Shown here: positions 57,301 to 63,032 of the stretch, piece by piece | How positions within the stretch are numbered: the first letter of the stretch is position 1 | Layout: each line of letters opens with the position of its first letter | Origin: Gerris lacustris | Taxonomy: Eukaryota > Arthropoda > Insecta > Hemiptera > Gerridae | Assembly: GCA_951217055.1 (NCBI GenBank) | Contig: OX578276.1 | Span: forward strand, 60,697,307-60,761,306 | Reading direction: 5' to 3' | DNA length: 64,000 nt | Notes under the pieces: model-generated | The model's database searches: none | What the model was told of the DNA's origin: nothing | The model's input: only the letters and a program-made list of their open reading frames with translations | Program-made: the position numbers and the translations under genes

Positions 57301-57332
57301 GATGAATATCATCACGTGAATATCTTGGAACA
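24206..57332 (-). CDS. Rh50: Rh50-type Rhesus glycoprotein, ammonium/ammonia channel (5' partial, 8 exons)
   Basis: Membrane channel of the Amt/Mep/Rh family that moves NH3/NH4+ across the plasma membrane. Coding exons on the minus strand: 57332-57155, 56330-56183, 30170-30032, 29931-29768, 28295-28158, 26316-26183, 25357-25176, 24366-24206. All introns are GT-AG and all phases join. The spliced product is about 413 residues, against roughly 450-480 for the family. Visible hallmarks in order are [55 protein letters not shown] (acidic residue and first pore histidine of the twin-His pair), the [10 protein letters not shown] block, [12 protein letters not shown] (second pore histidine) and GGVAVGT. 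The C-terminus is hydrophilic and acidic. The pore residues are retained, so the gene looks functional. The N-terminal exon (first membrane helix, about 40-60 aa) was not found up to 64,000. One intron is 26 kb and contains PIG-U. A ladder of conserved motifs across eight exons makes the call very secure. Confidence 0.95.
24497..24538. repeat. Short hairpin (16-bp arms)
   Basis: gtgttcttgctaagt pairs with acttagcaagaacac around tagaagaaact. It lies in the last Rh50 intron. Confidence 0.5.
25176..25357 (-). CDS. Rh50: Rh50 exon 8
   Basis: Acceptor TTTTAG|C at 25358, donor ACAG|GTACAT at 25176. It encodes [10 protein letters not shown], a hydrophilic loop, then [20 protein letters not shown] and FITG: the last membrane helix of the Rh fold. 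Confidence 0.94.
25690..25912 (+). pseudogene. LINE 3'-end relic (RT C-terminal tail)
   Basis: Reads [20 protein letters not shown], then [16 protein letters not shown]. This is the conserved GRPxxRWxDNI...A.DRxxW tail seen at the C-terminus of many non-LTR retrotransposon polyproteins. It is followed by the stop and a short tandem tail (taagtgagtaagtaag). 5'-truncated. It lies in Rh50 intron 7, antisense to the gene. Confidence 0.65.
26183..26316 (-). CDS. Rh50: Rh50 exon 7
   Basis: Acceptor TTTAG|GAA at 26317, donor CCAAG|GTTTGT at 26183. It encodes [20 protein letters not shown], then [18 protein letters not shown]. It contains the second pore histidine within [10 protein letters not shown]. 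It leaves with 2 nt that form a Ser codon with the next exon. Confidence 0.95.
26465..26802 (+). repeat. Repeat B copy 2
   Basis: Second copy of the 23,058 repeat, in the Rh50 intron between exons 6 and 7. It abuts the target duplication of the hAT element that starts at 26,817. Confidence 0.8.
26817..28102. mobile_element. Non-autonomous hAT element, 1,286 bp
   Basis: TIR CAGGGCCGTACC and complement GGTACGGCCCTG. Perfect 8-bp target duplication TTTAAAGA at 26809-26816 and 28103-28110, the hAT hallmark. It contains another hAT-like end (CAGTGTTTTTCAACCTTC near 27,115), so it may be a nest. It also contains a 23-nt poly-G run (27,972-27,994). No transposase seen. It is inserted 47 bp into the intron after the Rh50 exon-6 donor. 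Confidence 0.85.
28158..28295 (-). CDS. Rh50: Rh50 exon 6
   Basis: Acceptor TACAG|GTT at 28296 and donor CAG|GTTTTT at 28158; 46 complete codons. It encodes [20 protein letters not shown], then [19 protein letters not shown]: the [11 protein letters not shown] signature of the Amt/Rh superfamily. A 1.29-kb hAT transposon sits in the following intron only 55 nt from the donor. Confidence 0.95.
28750..29092 (+). repeat. Repeat D, single arm
   Basis: Matches the right arm of the foldback at 34,710-35,245, ending atctcctggacta. Blocks shared: gagtaatatttga, attgccaagctatgtccc and ttttttgca. The left boundary is uncertain. The 84-codon frame over it is repeat-borne. Confidence 0.6.
29768..29931 (-). 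CDS. Rh50: Rh50 exon 5
   Basis: Acceptor TTCAG|GT at 29932, donor ATG|GTAATT at 29768. It encodes [16 protein letters not shown], then [20 protein letters not shown] and a basic KGKEKRFDM end. The [10 protein letters not shown] block is diagnostic of Rh proteins, in contrast to bacterial or plant Amt proteins. Confidence 0.94.
30032..30170 (-). CDS. Rh50: Rh50 exon 4
   Basis: Acceptor CCAG|ATC at 30171, donor ATTG|GTTAG at 30032. It encodes [20 protein letters not shown] (the Asp and the first twin-His residue, eight positions apart as in human RhCG), then a short basic loop and YQSDLFAMI. It is separated from exon 5 by an intron of only 100 bp. Confidence 0.94.
30669..31287. mobile_element. 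hAT MITE with perfect 8-bp target duplication
   Basis: TIR TAGCGTTGGGA and complement TCCCAACGCTA. Target duplication ATATACTA at 30661-30668 and 31288-31295. The interior has many tcgattgaa/ttcaatcga motifs (including the palindrome cagtcgattgaattcaatcg) and an internal partial duplication (gctcagagc...gtgagaagg...cgttatctcg twice). No transposase, and the 123-codon minus-strand frame inside is not a gene. Confidence 0.9.
31296..32720. other. Gene-free intronic stretch
   Basis: Unremarkable AT-rich sequence within the large Rh50 intron. No gene, RNA or clear mobile element seen. Confidence 0.45.
32725..33001. mobile_element. piggyBac MITE (TTAA target site)
   Basis: TTAA at 32721-32724 and 33002-33005 flanks perfect 13-bp TIRs CCCATTCAATGCG. 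The subterminal motif tggatccacNgtggatcc occurs three times (32,740, 32,781 and 32,890), plausibly transposase-binding repeats. 277 bp, non-coding. Confidence 0.9.
33006..34109. other. Gene-free intronic stretch
   Basis: AT-rich, nothing supportable beyond short simple-sequence runs. Confidence 0.4.
34110..34640 (-). repeat. Repeat X, inverted copy
   Basis: The reverse strand follows X from agagaaagttttgtgatggc through gatttactcg...gaggttccc and ccgttttcttggtaataatc to ccccgccagggaggagttat. It spans nearly the whole unit, more diverged than the copy at 47,571. Confidence 0.6.
34710..35245. mobile_element. Repeat D head-to-head palindrome
   Basis: Ends TAGTCCAGGAGATAGC and complement (ctatcttctggacta). 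The left arm 34,710-34,990 is the inverted version of 28,750-29,092 and the right arm 35,000-35,245 is direct. Both arms keep gccaagct and a poly-A/T run in the middle. It looks like an inverted dimer of a 270-bp unit. Confidence 0.7.
35770..36290 (+). repeat. Interspersed repeat family A, copy 3
   Basis: Contains gtgtggcacattggtttctc (35,842) and, downstream, tctcaaacagatttctgtct, as in the copies at 1,110 and 10,262. Diverged. Confidence 0.5.
36418..36518. repeat. Near-perfect palindrome, about 100 bp
   Basis: tttaaatcaaactataatta, then ...ttacaaggggagacagaaagag, folds on ctctgtctgtctccccttgtaa...aatttgattta. It is the same sequence family as the arms at 23-202. Its right arm continues into a tail repeated at 36,825-36,920. 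Confidence 0.75.
36470..36569 (+). repeat. Tail repeat of tRNA-like element, copy 1
   Basis: ctctgtctgtctccccttgt...aaatttaaacgtttcgtag...actaccaaaaacttaaaa. Recurs nearly identically at 36,825-36,920. Confidence 0.75.
36719..36920 (+). repeat. tRNA-like element (tRNA core, inverted flanks, tail)
   Basis: The tRNA-like core at 36737-36812 has a full 7-bp acceptor stem (TTCAGTG/CGCTGAA), a perfect A-box TAGCTTAATTGG (36744-36755) and a perfect B-box GGTTCGAATCC (36792-36802). An anticodon-like hairpin ctgta-ctggaaa-tatag would put GGA at the anticodon. The T-stem has two mismatches and there is no CCA, so it is a SINE-like relic, not a working tRNA. gacagaggaaa/tttcctctgtc inverted flanks surround it, followed by the tail repeat. 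Confidence 0.75.
37318..37410 (-). repeat. Repeat X fragment, inverted
   Basis: The reverse strand reads ...caatttggtgtacatgtaaa, then catactctgaggc...aaattaattttcgctc and ggggcgccactcccccc, matching the middle of X. Confidence 0.5.
37411..41000. other. Gene-free AT-rich intronic stretch
   Basis: 3' flank of PIG-U inside the Rh50 intron. Poly-A/T runs only. No gene or mobile element recognised. Confidence 0.4.
41097..42428 (-). CDS. PIGU: PIG-U, GPI transamidase subunit (single exon, 443 aa)
   Basis: Multi-pass ER membrane subunit of the GPI transamidase complex, which attaches preassembled GPI anchors to the C-terminus of proteins. It is homologous end to end with animal PIG-U (human about 435 aa). 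Conserved blocks, numbered from the [11 protein letters not shown] (52-59), [13 protein letters not shown] (about 68-80), LATLQSLYP (202-210), [16 protein letters not shown] (276-291), [10 protein letters not shown] (333-342) and [12 protein letters not shown] (382-393). Many hydrophobic helices lie between them. The start is the first ATG (A at -3). The frame stays open 19 codons upstream but only to a TTG, so that part is not counted. There is no frameshift or internal stop. It is intronless and nested on the same strand in the large Rh50 intron, which could mean an old retrocopy that stayed functional. Possible ATTAAA signals lie at 41054-41059 and 41008-41013 (minus). Confidence 0.96.
   Translation of the reverse strand: MKTKSQSVDLNWIKKTIIVEIIVGTAVRLFLTYSSWQQNISNRIEISTFLNSWKRVTEGVTLYQEGINPYDGDIFHETPLALITFDYMLRTIPRYIGIVFILTDLLTSYLLFLTAQNFMKEESLKQEKEKSNYAPGTERLLLTEYDQYYAPIYVLSAYLFSPFTILSSVGFSTTTFGNLCLAMVFFSMIKGYRLLACVALALATLQSLYPIVLIIPVCLYMCRQSKRKCISCFSTILIFTFLLGGLIYFSFIIMGNWSFCQSIYMAILTIPNLRPNIGLFWYFFTEMFEHFRLLFVFSFQLNALLLYLAPLSLRFHYNPMLLATSLISLSMVFKSYPSIGDVGFYLSLLPMWTHVGRHMQQTFIIVCSILVTSVLGPTVWYLWIYSQSANANFYFGVTLTFATAQIFLITDLLFGYIKREFSLRGGLAAEQSKQVIKFHFIKL
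42429..42935 (-). promoter_or_regulatory. Presumed PIG-U promoter and 5' UTR region
   Basis: Non-repetitive 500-bp stretch between the PIG-U start codon and a repeat copy beginning near 42,936. Because PIG-U is nested in a 26-kb intron, an internal promoter is expected here. I see no convincing TATA box. The call rests on position only. Confidence 0.3.
42936..43560 (+). repeat. GGGTCCGTAGGCAAAACC repeat with GTCCGTCC run
   Basis: Begins gggtccgtaggcaaaaccaa, then ggacccttatattttcctgc, then tgtgtctgtccgtccgtcc and gatcactttgaaatttggca. The opening resembles a widespread insect repeat that starts AGGGTTCCGTAG...GGAACCCTTATA (from memory). No coding function. Confidence 0.5.
43817..43957. mobile_element. 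Short hAT-like MITE (GTGGTTCTTAACC end)
   Basis: Left TAGTGGTTCTTAACCTTTTGG, right complement of CAGTTCTTAAGC, with GC-rich ccccctgggggg between. The ends resemble hAT families whose terminus is CAGTGGTTCTYAACC. Target duplication not clear. Confidence 0.45.
44286..44342 (+). repeat. tRNA-like relic
   Basis: gcaatggatagcatg followed by a B-box-like ggttcgcatct and cgcc, resembling a decayed tRNA-Arg-type SINE head. Weak evidence. Confidence 0.3.
45174..45533 (+). pseudogene. Cys-rich repeat-encoded protein fragment (CXC-like tail)
   Basis: Reads [20 protein letters not shown], then [18 protein letters not shown]. After a frameshift it reads [20 protein letters not shown] and [11 protein letters not shown], and after a second frameshift [20 protein letters not shown]. 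The order (aromatic WGW, AP..LL..I, C.C..GC...C...GL.CS..C..C.G) matches a Cys-rich C-terminus common in uncharacterised insect repeat proteins, resembling tesmin/TSO1-like CXC motifs. That family recognition is from memory. At least two frameshifts make it non-functional. Confidence 0.55.
46116..46763 (-). pseudogene. LINE (Jockey-like) 3' fragment
   Basis: The minus strand from 46,763 reads [20 protein letters not shown], then [20 protein letters not shown] and [13 protein letters not shown]: the thumb/C-terminal region of Jockey-type reverse transcriptases. The ORF stops at 46,449. A 3' UTR and an (ATTT)n tail follow near 46,120-46,140. 5'-truncated; inserted into the LIR transposon. Confidence 0.75.
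47571..48152 (+). repeat. Repeat X, full-length copy 2
   Basis: Highly similar to 20,821-21,402 along its length: tactttctcatataaagaga start, gtctgtctgtgcagacgcc, cgaaatttggcatacacg, gattccccgcccaggagaa, end ctcgtatatgagaaagtttg. Just upstream is a hAT-type end (cagtggcggctccagagggg at 47,502). Confidence 0.8.
48180..49561. mobile_element. Probable hAT-like composite element
   Basis: A start containing AGGGCCGTCCACGGGGGG and an end containing GGGGGGATGGACACCCATGG lie between near-duplicate CTTAGCGC/TTTAGCGC flanks (7 of 8 match). The TIRs match poorly. The interior has several poly-G/C tracts (48,231, 49,362 and 49,484) and a further hAT-like end (ccactggatacgccactggg). A nest of decayed elements is likely. 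Confidence 0.35.
49889..49988 (+). pseudogene. hAT transposase C-terminal (dimerisation) fragment
   Basis: Reads [20 protein letters not shown], then [14 protein letters not shown]. The [15 protein letters not shown] signature is the hAT C-terminal dimerisation motif. It is truncated on both sides and runs straight into the perfect palindrome at 49,984. Confidence 0.8.
49984..50046. repeat. Perfect palindrome, 30-bp arms, 3-nt spacer
   Basis: The left arm 49984-50013 and right arm 50017-50046 are exact reverse complements around gca (centre gaagccg-gca-cggcttc). No mismatch. Confidence 0.95.
51130..51402. mobile_element. TA-flanked MITE (CAGTATTCGCACAACTAG ends)
   Basis: About 36-bp TIRs with a single mismatch (CAGTATTCGCACAACTAGAA and complement), then GTGCGTTGA. 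TA at 51128-29 and 51403-04. 273 bp; Tc1/mariner-type target. Confidence 0.8.
51473..51601 (+). pseudogene. hAT (ZMYM1-like) transposase fragment
   Basis: Open stretch [20 protein letters not shown], then [20 protein letters not shown] and YA before TGA. It resembles the linker region of zinc-finger-MYM-type hAT transposases (basic RKKR followed by acidic DE). Similarity is from memory and short. Confidence 0.45.
51755..51930 (+). repeat. Right-end fragment of the 2,128-3,056 MITE family
   Basis: Ends tttcctttcggatactctat, then cttgggacacactgta, matching the right terminus of the element at 2,128-3,056. The left part is missing. Confidence 0.5.
52490..52980. repeat. Repeat X head-to-head dimer
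   Basis: 52,490-52,735 is X in inverted orientation (cctgggaaaacgacttatat, ccaaattcatcgaaatcggt) and 52,741-52,980 is X in direct orientation (cctaaacttctgggc, gacgaaattcggcatag). They meet at a cgacagacg...cgtctatgaagacg centre. Confidence 0.6.
53043..54425 (+). mobile_element. Non-autonomous Helitron, 1,383 bp
   Basis: 5' end TCTATATATATAAAATCC preceded by A. 3' end CCAGCTAG followed by T (A|T insertion, TC...CTAG termini). A 3' hairpin CCGT-a-GCGAAGC-ACGG (54398-54413) lies 8 nt before CTAG. No RepHel protein. The interior carries repeated blocks (cttcatgatgcatatcgttg, then ctctttaagag and acagtaattgt) near 53,520, 53,805, 53,895 and 54,170. Confidence 0.85.
54600..54860 (+). repeat. Repeat Z (gggtttcgaggtcatcctag), copy
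   Basis: Starts tttttagggtttcgaggtc, then ctagaaacccttatg and cccgtccgtccg. Related copies lie at 48,545-48,700 (+) and 59,340-59,595 (-). No coding. Confidence 0.6.
54958..55365 (-). pseudogene. LINE reverse-transcriptase C-terminal relic
   Basis: The minus strand reads [20 protein letters not shown], then [30 protein letters not shown] and [18 protein letters not shown]. This is the conserved tail of a widespread insect LINE (A.NRCY..LLP.LRS...S...K...YKT...PV.TYGSE...). A further decayed stretch to 54,960 reads like the VL.GRPRR end. 5'-truncated with frameshifts. Confidence 0.7.
55366..56182. other. Intron sequence next to Rh50 exon 3
   Basis: No gene. A repeat-tail-like segment (ctccatgggctgtagctgtagcgccc near 55,572-55,597) resembles retroelement 3' ends. 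Confidence 0.35.
56183..56330 (-). CDS. Rh50: Rh50 exon 3
   Basis: Acceptor AACAG|T at 56331, donor CAG|GTAATC at 56183, phase 0 at its end. It encodes [19 protein letters not shown], then [16 protein letters not shown] and NELLQKQFQ, matching the Rh family segment before the conserved D-x-GGS motif. The next coding exon is 26 kb away at 30170. The phase-0 join gives [10 protein letters not shown], which is continuous with the family alignment as I recall it. Confidence 0.93.
57155..57332 (-). CDS. Rh50: Rh50 exon 2 (first visible coding exon)
   Basis: Acceptor TGCAG|TG at 57333 and donor AG|GTTTGT at 57155. It enters with 2 nt completing a codon (probably Leu or Met) and leaves with 2 nt. 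It encodes [30 protein letters not shown], then [10 protein letters not shown] and GHILIGIH: membrane helices 2-3 of the Rh fold. No upstream initiator and first helix ending in a 1-nt phase was found to the right. The numbering as exon 2 assumes a single missing first exon. Confidence 0.93.
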
Positions 57333-57737
57333 CTGCACTCAACAATAATAATTTCATCAATATTATTTGTTTAATAAACGTATTCTATATGGAAAACAAG
57401 TTTGAAATTAATTTAGAATATAGAAGCGAGACAAACCCGAAAAAAATGACTCTGTTACCAGGATTTAACCCAGGGGTCTTAGTAAATCGAAATTTTGATG
57501 TCAATTGATAACTTCGTCAAAAATATAAAATACTGGATTTTTCGAGATATTCAGCCGTTACCAGACTTTTTGGACACCCTGATGTACCTATTAAATAAAT
57601 TTAAAATAAAGATACATGTAAAATACACTTCACTTCGGAAAATATTAGGTATTATAGTTTATGATTTTGGAGTGCATTTTTTTTCGGGGACAAAATAAAG
57701 TTCAAATAGCAAAACCTCATAGCCTTACACGCAAGTC

Positions 57738-58375
57738 TAAGGCCCAATTCACACACGAATGGTGTATGGCACTGGCGTGGGACTGGCGAGGATCGGTCGC
57801 GGTGCGTTTTATCCACACATGTATGGCGTTCAAGTGGTTTAGTTCTCTGCTACATGTTGTCCGGGACAATGTCTTCATCCTCAGATGACGATGAGCAAAT
57901 TTTGAGAAGGAAGTTTTGGGTGCATCCTATGTGGTTAGAGAAATGCAAACTGGTGGAGCGTTCAACGTAATGCAGGAGCTAAACGAGTACCCAGATCTTC
58001 TTTAAATGTTTAAATAGAAGAAAGAATCCAAAGGAAGAACAGACAAAGAAATTAATGGTTTGCAAGTGGCACCCCACTTCGATAAGCCACAGGTGGCGTC
58101 GGAGTGGCGTGGTGGAGACGTCATGTACCACTAGACGTTCGGGACACAAAAAAAAGTCGAATCTCACTCGGGAATCATCGGGTCCGCTCTACAGTAGTTA
58201 ATCTCTACAACTTTGAACACGCACTCTTTTAACATGTACCCCCCCCCCCCCCCCCCCCTCTGTCACGCCATGCAAGTGTAGATTGGGCCATAAGTTAAGA
58301 TAGAGATGGCACAGACCAGCGCCACACTATCGCCACTTCAGTGCCATACATCACTGGTGTGTAAATGGGGCCTTA
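57738..58375 (+). mobile_element. Internally deleted PIF/Harbinger element
   Basis: TIRs left TAAGGCCCAATTCACACAC, right complement TAAGGCCCCATTTACACAC, both continuing to gtatggcac. It carries a transposase N-terminal remnant starting at ATG 57,869 (MSSSSDDDEQILRRKFWVHP, then MWLEKCK). After a frameshift it reads GAFNVMQELNEYPDL. It also has a 24-nt-class poly-C run near 58,238. It lies between Rh50 exon 2 and the window end. Confidence 0.75.
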
Positions 58376-60096
58376 GGTGCAAACCCTAGTTTCTTAAAGT
58401 TCTCTATTCTCTAAGCAGGCTGGTAGAAACTGTGTACCTTGGTTAAGGAAAGTAACCTTAGTTCTGAAGAAGTAAATAAACGTGAGCGCTCATGTTTATT
58501 TACAAAAACAAAACAATCCTTTGACATTTCAAAGTGTCAATTGAAAATATAAAAATTATTAATACTTTTTTTCTAAATATATAACTTTTCTTTTAAAGAA
58601 CCTTTTCGTAATTGGTCGGTATGTTTCCTTTCAAGCTTTCCCGGCGTACATAGTAGGAAAGCTCTCCTGTAAAGTACCTTCCCTCTGATTCCGTTAGAGT
58701 TTTAGTAGAATGCAATAGGTTTTTCACTGTTATCTCAAGATCTATCGCACACCGCCTAACCCTGCCCCACTTGCATTACAACATAAAATCAGAGGTAACT
58801 CTCAATTGTAATGTACTTACTATGTACAGACTCTTCGGTAAAAAGACAAATGGGTTCAATAAACTTTTAAACCCTTCTTCCTCATTTGCCGTCTACACCC
58901 AAGTCTTTTATAAGTAAAAGTTTTATAAGTAAGTCTTTTATAAAACAACTACAATAATTTACTGTTCACAATAAGGATCATAACTCCAAGAAGTTTTTCG
59001 TCTGCTATTGTTTTTTATCTCCAGAAGGGAGAAGAAAGTCCAGGAGGTATGAAATCGACCTTAATGCGTTTTTATACTTGATTACAAGTTCGGTTTATTT
59101 CTGAAACCTTATTGACTAGTAAAGATAGCTTAAAACTTTACTGCACCCAGAATTAATTTGAATGTGTCTCTTGATGGGTTTCTTATATAAAATTTTTAAA
59201 AAAGACGTTAAAAGTCTACCACCCGGCGGGGCTGCTTAGGCCCAATTTCGTGGATTTTCCAAAACAGCCGCCGTGTTATGAGAATTGAAAGTTTGTCATC
59301 ATGGAGGCATATATCATCTTAGATTTTGAAAGAAACCCTAATCATAACTAGAGATAATTCTAAATATTTAGCATATTGCGATCTGTTTACAATTGCTCGC
59401 AGATCGAAAAAAATTTGAGTGATTAAGTTCGCAATATTTTTCCTGTTTTTGGGCAAAAAAAGTTTAACTTGTTTACCAAATTTCAAATCTCTAGCAACAA
59501 CAGGTCGTAAGATATACTCCAAGATGCGACGGACGGACAAACTACCAAAAGCATAAGGGTTTCTAGGAAGACCTCGAAACCCTAAAAAAAGTCGCAACAA
59601 GAGACAAAACACTTTTTAAATTACGATGAAATTCCGCCGTAGAAGGTAATGTTATGGTTTACTAACCGTACTCTGGACTCGGTCGAAGCGGTCGCAACCG
59701 CTCTGGTCGACCGCTAAATCAACTGAAGGTTTACGAACGCGGTCGGTTTTATAGGTTGGTCTTTCCGGACACACCGGTTACTTCTCGGTCGACCTGGTTA
59801 GTGATTCTGAACGCACCCTTTTAAGAGTTATTTGTTGAATGTGTCTGGATCGAACTTCTTCTTGCAATCATTATTTTCAACAGTCTTTTACTATTGGCAA
59901 CCATTACCTTCCAGAGCAGCTTGACAACGTATTACTGATTGACTACTTTCCTGAGACACTACAGTACCTATGAAAATAGATAATTTTTGGTGATCTCACC
60001 ATTATTTGGTGGCGAGGGACGATCGCCCCTCTTGTATCAGCGCCTGCTCGTAAGCTAGGTTTAATTCGCCGTGTTTGTCATGGCTTATCACCCAAG
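58376..60096. other. Gene-free stretch, probable Rh50 intron 1
   Basis: Contains repeat Z in inverted orientation (59,340-59,595) and a GC-rich segment with cggtcg repeats and weak inverted ends (59,656-59,815). I searched for the missing Rh50 first exon on the minus strand and found none. Confidence 0.4.
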
Positions 60097-60283
60097 TGCT
60101 TTGTAGAATAATAACTTAACTATTTTAAGTAACTATAGCTTTTATTAATTAAGCATGAATAACAAATATACATAAGTGATTTTACATAAAACAATCTAAT
60201 CACGTTGAATGAATGCTCAATCTTTATAACCTCTTCTTCTTCTGATTTCTCCTCTTCTTCCTAATCTCATCCATTCCAGCACA
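60097..60283 (-). repeat. 3' LTR
   Basis: TG...CA-bounded, about 187 bp. On the minus strand it has a TATA-like TTATAAAG and a poly-A signal AATAAA. It differs from the 5' LTR by small indels (ttcccttcct missing, ttaagt/ttaagttt). Confidence 0.8.
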
Positions 60284-60301
60284 TCTCCTGTTCTTCCTTT
60301 T

Positions 60302-60700
60302 TTAAAGATTTAATTTCTTAACAGGTTTTATTTGGAGTCCAGATCTTCTTGGTTCCAAAGGTTTATCTGAAGTCATATTAGGAGTCACTGATGTTGATTG
60401 TTCCAGGGTGATTGATTTTTCAACTGGAGTTGTTGGTGCTGGTTGGATTTCTGTTGGCTCCTGTAATGGCTTGCTTGTTGTAGCACACTCCTGGGTATTA
60501 TGCATTTGGTCTTTATCCTTTTCTTCAACAGGTTTTTTCACTGTATCTGGTTAAACTTCCCCCGGAATAAGGGAATGTCGGTTGCGTCTGATGGTTCTCT
60601 TATCAGTTTCTACCAAATATGACCGGGGTTGATCCAGTTGTTTAAGTACAGTGCCATATCGTTTCAAATCAGTTTCCAGACTCGCGAGTTTGGGTGTAAT
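60302..60700 (-). pseudogene. Ty3 pol C-terminal tail
   Basis: Reads KRYGTVLKQLDQPRSYLVET, then RTIRRNRHSLIPGE, the usual pol end (PRSYLVET...RRNRxxL). A stop follows, then a Pro/Glu/Thr-rich stretch and RRSGLQIKPVKKLNL before TAA at 60,302. Confidence 0.75.
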
Positions 60701-60704
60701 ACAT

Positions 60705-61412
60705 TTAACTCTTTAGCTCTATGCCTTCTGTCAAAATTGTGTTTTTGACTAGATTTTTTATTTTCCTGACATGCCTGCCATCCGCATGCATTCTAGGGAG
60801 GTTGTCTTGGAGTTTTCTACCCATTAACAGTTCAGCAGGGGAATAACCACTATCATATAAAGGAGTGTTTCGATAACTTAAAAGCCCAAGATAAGGGTCT
60901 TCAGACTTAGCAATAATGTTTTTAATTATCTTGACCCCTGATTCAGCTTGACCATTACTAGAAGGGTACACTGGGCTACTTGTAATAACCGTAAAGCCGT
61001 ATTGTTCAGAAAATATTTTGAAGTCTTCTCCTACAAACTGAACTCCATTGTCAGATCTCACTATAGAAGGTATACCATGTCGGGCAAATGCTGACTTGCA
61101 CTTATTAACAACCTCAGAGCTTTTTAAGGAATTTAATAGGAAAACTTCTGGGTATTTTGAGTAATAGTCTATGATAACGAGATAATGCTTACCATTTCTT
61201 TCTGCTAAGTCCATGCCTAGAAGATCCCACGGACGATCTGGAAGTGGAGTTGGCATGAGAGGTTCTCTTCTATTTGTGTTATGTTCAATGCACTCTGGGC
61301 ACGAAGCGACTAAATCAGTTATTTGGTGAGACAGCCTAGGCCAGTATACTGAACTAACAGCTCGTCGACGGCATTTCACTATTCCTTGATGTCCAGAATG
61401 TATTTTTTGTAA
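60705..61412 (-). pseudogene. Ty3-type integrase, open frame
   Basis: HHCC zinc motif (KIHSGHQGIVKC ... CPECIEH) followed by the DDE core: D in GMDLAE, D in RSDNGVQF and E in GQAESGVK. The last two are spaced by exactly 35 residues (DD35E). Then come SYRNTPLYDSGYSPAELLMG and a tail to the stop at 60,705. The frame itself is intact for 220+ codons although the element is defective. Confidence 0.88.
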
Positions 61413-61807
61413 ATGATCCGCCGTAGACTAGAAGGGATAACAATTCGGTTATTTAACATCACAAGTCCATTGTATATAGCTAAAGCATCCCTAACATTCC
61501 AGTATTGTGATATAGTCGAACTCAAGGATGATTTGTTGTTTGGCCATCCATTTAGTATATAAAATTTTAAATCTTTTATTTCTGAGTCCGTATCCTGTGT
61601 ATTTTTAATTAATTTGATCCGCTCAGGGGAAGCTGGAATTGACTGGAGCAATGCTGATTCAAGTTCTGCAATTTCTGCTTCCAAAGGTACAAATATAATA
61701 TTTTTATTATTATAACCCCAAGAATTTGATGGCAATCTTGAGAGAGTATCAGGTATAAAGAAAGATTTTCCACTTACATGTTCAAGTTTAAAATCAAAGT
61801 TAAGCAA
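61379..61807 (-). pseudogene. RNase H end and connection segment
   Basis: LNFDFKLEHVSGKSFFIPDT with LSRLP is the RNase H end and tether common to Ty3 pol. A linker follows, ending out of frame just before the integrase zinc motif (A-run indel near 61,405). Confidence 0.8.
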
Positions 61808-61887
61808 CTTAAGTCTTAGCCTCAGAAGTCTGGGGGATAGTTCCTCTAAGCTTTTTTTTACCTAGAAGAGTTATAAGGGGTTTGCGA

Positions 61888-63010
61888 TCAGATCTTACTG
61901 TAAACTGTCTTCCTATCAAAAAACTTATGTTTTTCACAAGCCCATGTCACTGCTAGAGCTTCTTTTTCAATCTGAGCCAGAGCCTTTTCAGCCCCTGTTA
62001 AAGACTTACTAGCAAAGGACACCGGTCTCCATTGGCCCTGTTCCCATTGTTCTAGCACATTACCTAGACCGTAGGATGAAGCATCTGCTGACAGTCGTTG
62101 TTCTTTGTTAGGGTCATAATGAGCTAAGACCGTAGTAGAAGAAATTAGCTTTTTTATTTTATTGAATGCTTGTTCTTGAAGATGACCCCAAACAAAACCG
62201 TTTTCTTTTTTTAAGAGATCACGGATAGGTTGAGTGACTTCTGCGAGATTGGGAATAAATTTAGACAATTGATTAACCATTCCTAAGAATTGCGGAACAT
62301 GTGACACAGTTTGTGGGGCCTGAAGCTCACAAATGGCTTTTACTTTATCAGGATCACTTTGGATGCCTTCATTGCTTACAATGTGACCTAAGAATTTTAT
62401 TTTGGTTGCACGAAAAACACATTTTTCCTTGTTTAGAGTTATACCTGCTTGATGTAGCACCCTCAGTACTTGTTTAAGTCTGACGTCATGCTCTTGCTTG
62501 TCTTTTCCAAATACCCCTATATCATCAATTACACAGACAACCCCGGGTATTCCCTGTAAAATTTTTGAAATTTCTCTTTGAAAGACTTCAAGGGCGCTGT
62601 TGATGCCAAATGGTAGTACTCGAAAAGAATATCGACCCCCAAGGAGTTAAGAAGGAAGTTAAAGGAACAGATTCTGGGGCCAAACCCATTTGCCAAAATC
62701 CTGAATTAGCATCAAGTTTGCTAAAAAAATTTCCTTCACTCATTTGGCCAAGTGTTTCATCAACTGATGGCATCTGAATGCGTTCCCTTTCTACACAATT
62801 GTTAAGAGGGGTAAAATCAACGCATAATCTAACTTGCCCCCGGGTTTTGGTACGACCACAAGCCCAAAACACCATTCAGTTGGTCTCTCTTCTATCTGTA
62901 TTATGTTCTGTTTTAACATGTCTTGTAATTGATCCTTGACCTTATCACGAAGAGGCAGGGGAATACGTCGAGGAGTGGTAATAGAATAGGGTTGTGAACC
63001 TTCTTTAAGT
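61888..63010 (-). pseudogene. Ty3-type reverse transcriptase and RNase H, frameshifted
   Basis: RT segments in order: LPLRDKVKDQLQDMLKQNII, WCFGLVVVPKPGG, then (shift near 62,838) VRLCVDFTPLNNCVERERI and FFSKLDANSGFWQM. After another shift near 62,640 come RVLPFGINSALEVFQREIS and the catalytic VIDDIGVFG. They are followed by KFLGHIVSNEG and the RNase H parts RLSADASSYGLG and EKEALAVTWACEKHKFF. Residues of the active sites are mostly present, but the frame is broken repeatedly. Closest in style to K02A2.6-like Ty3 elements. Confidence 0.88.
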
Positions 63011-63032
63011 TTAATTTTAACTTAAGTTTCAG

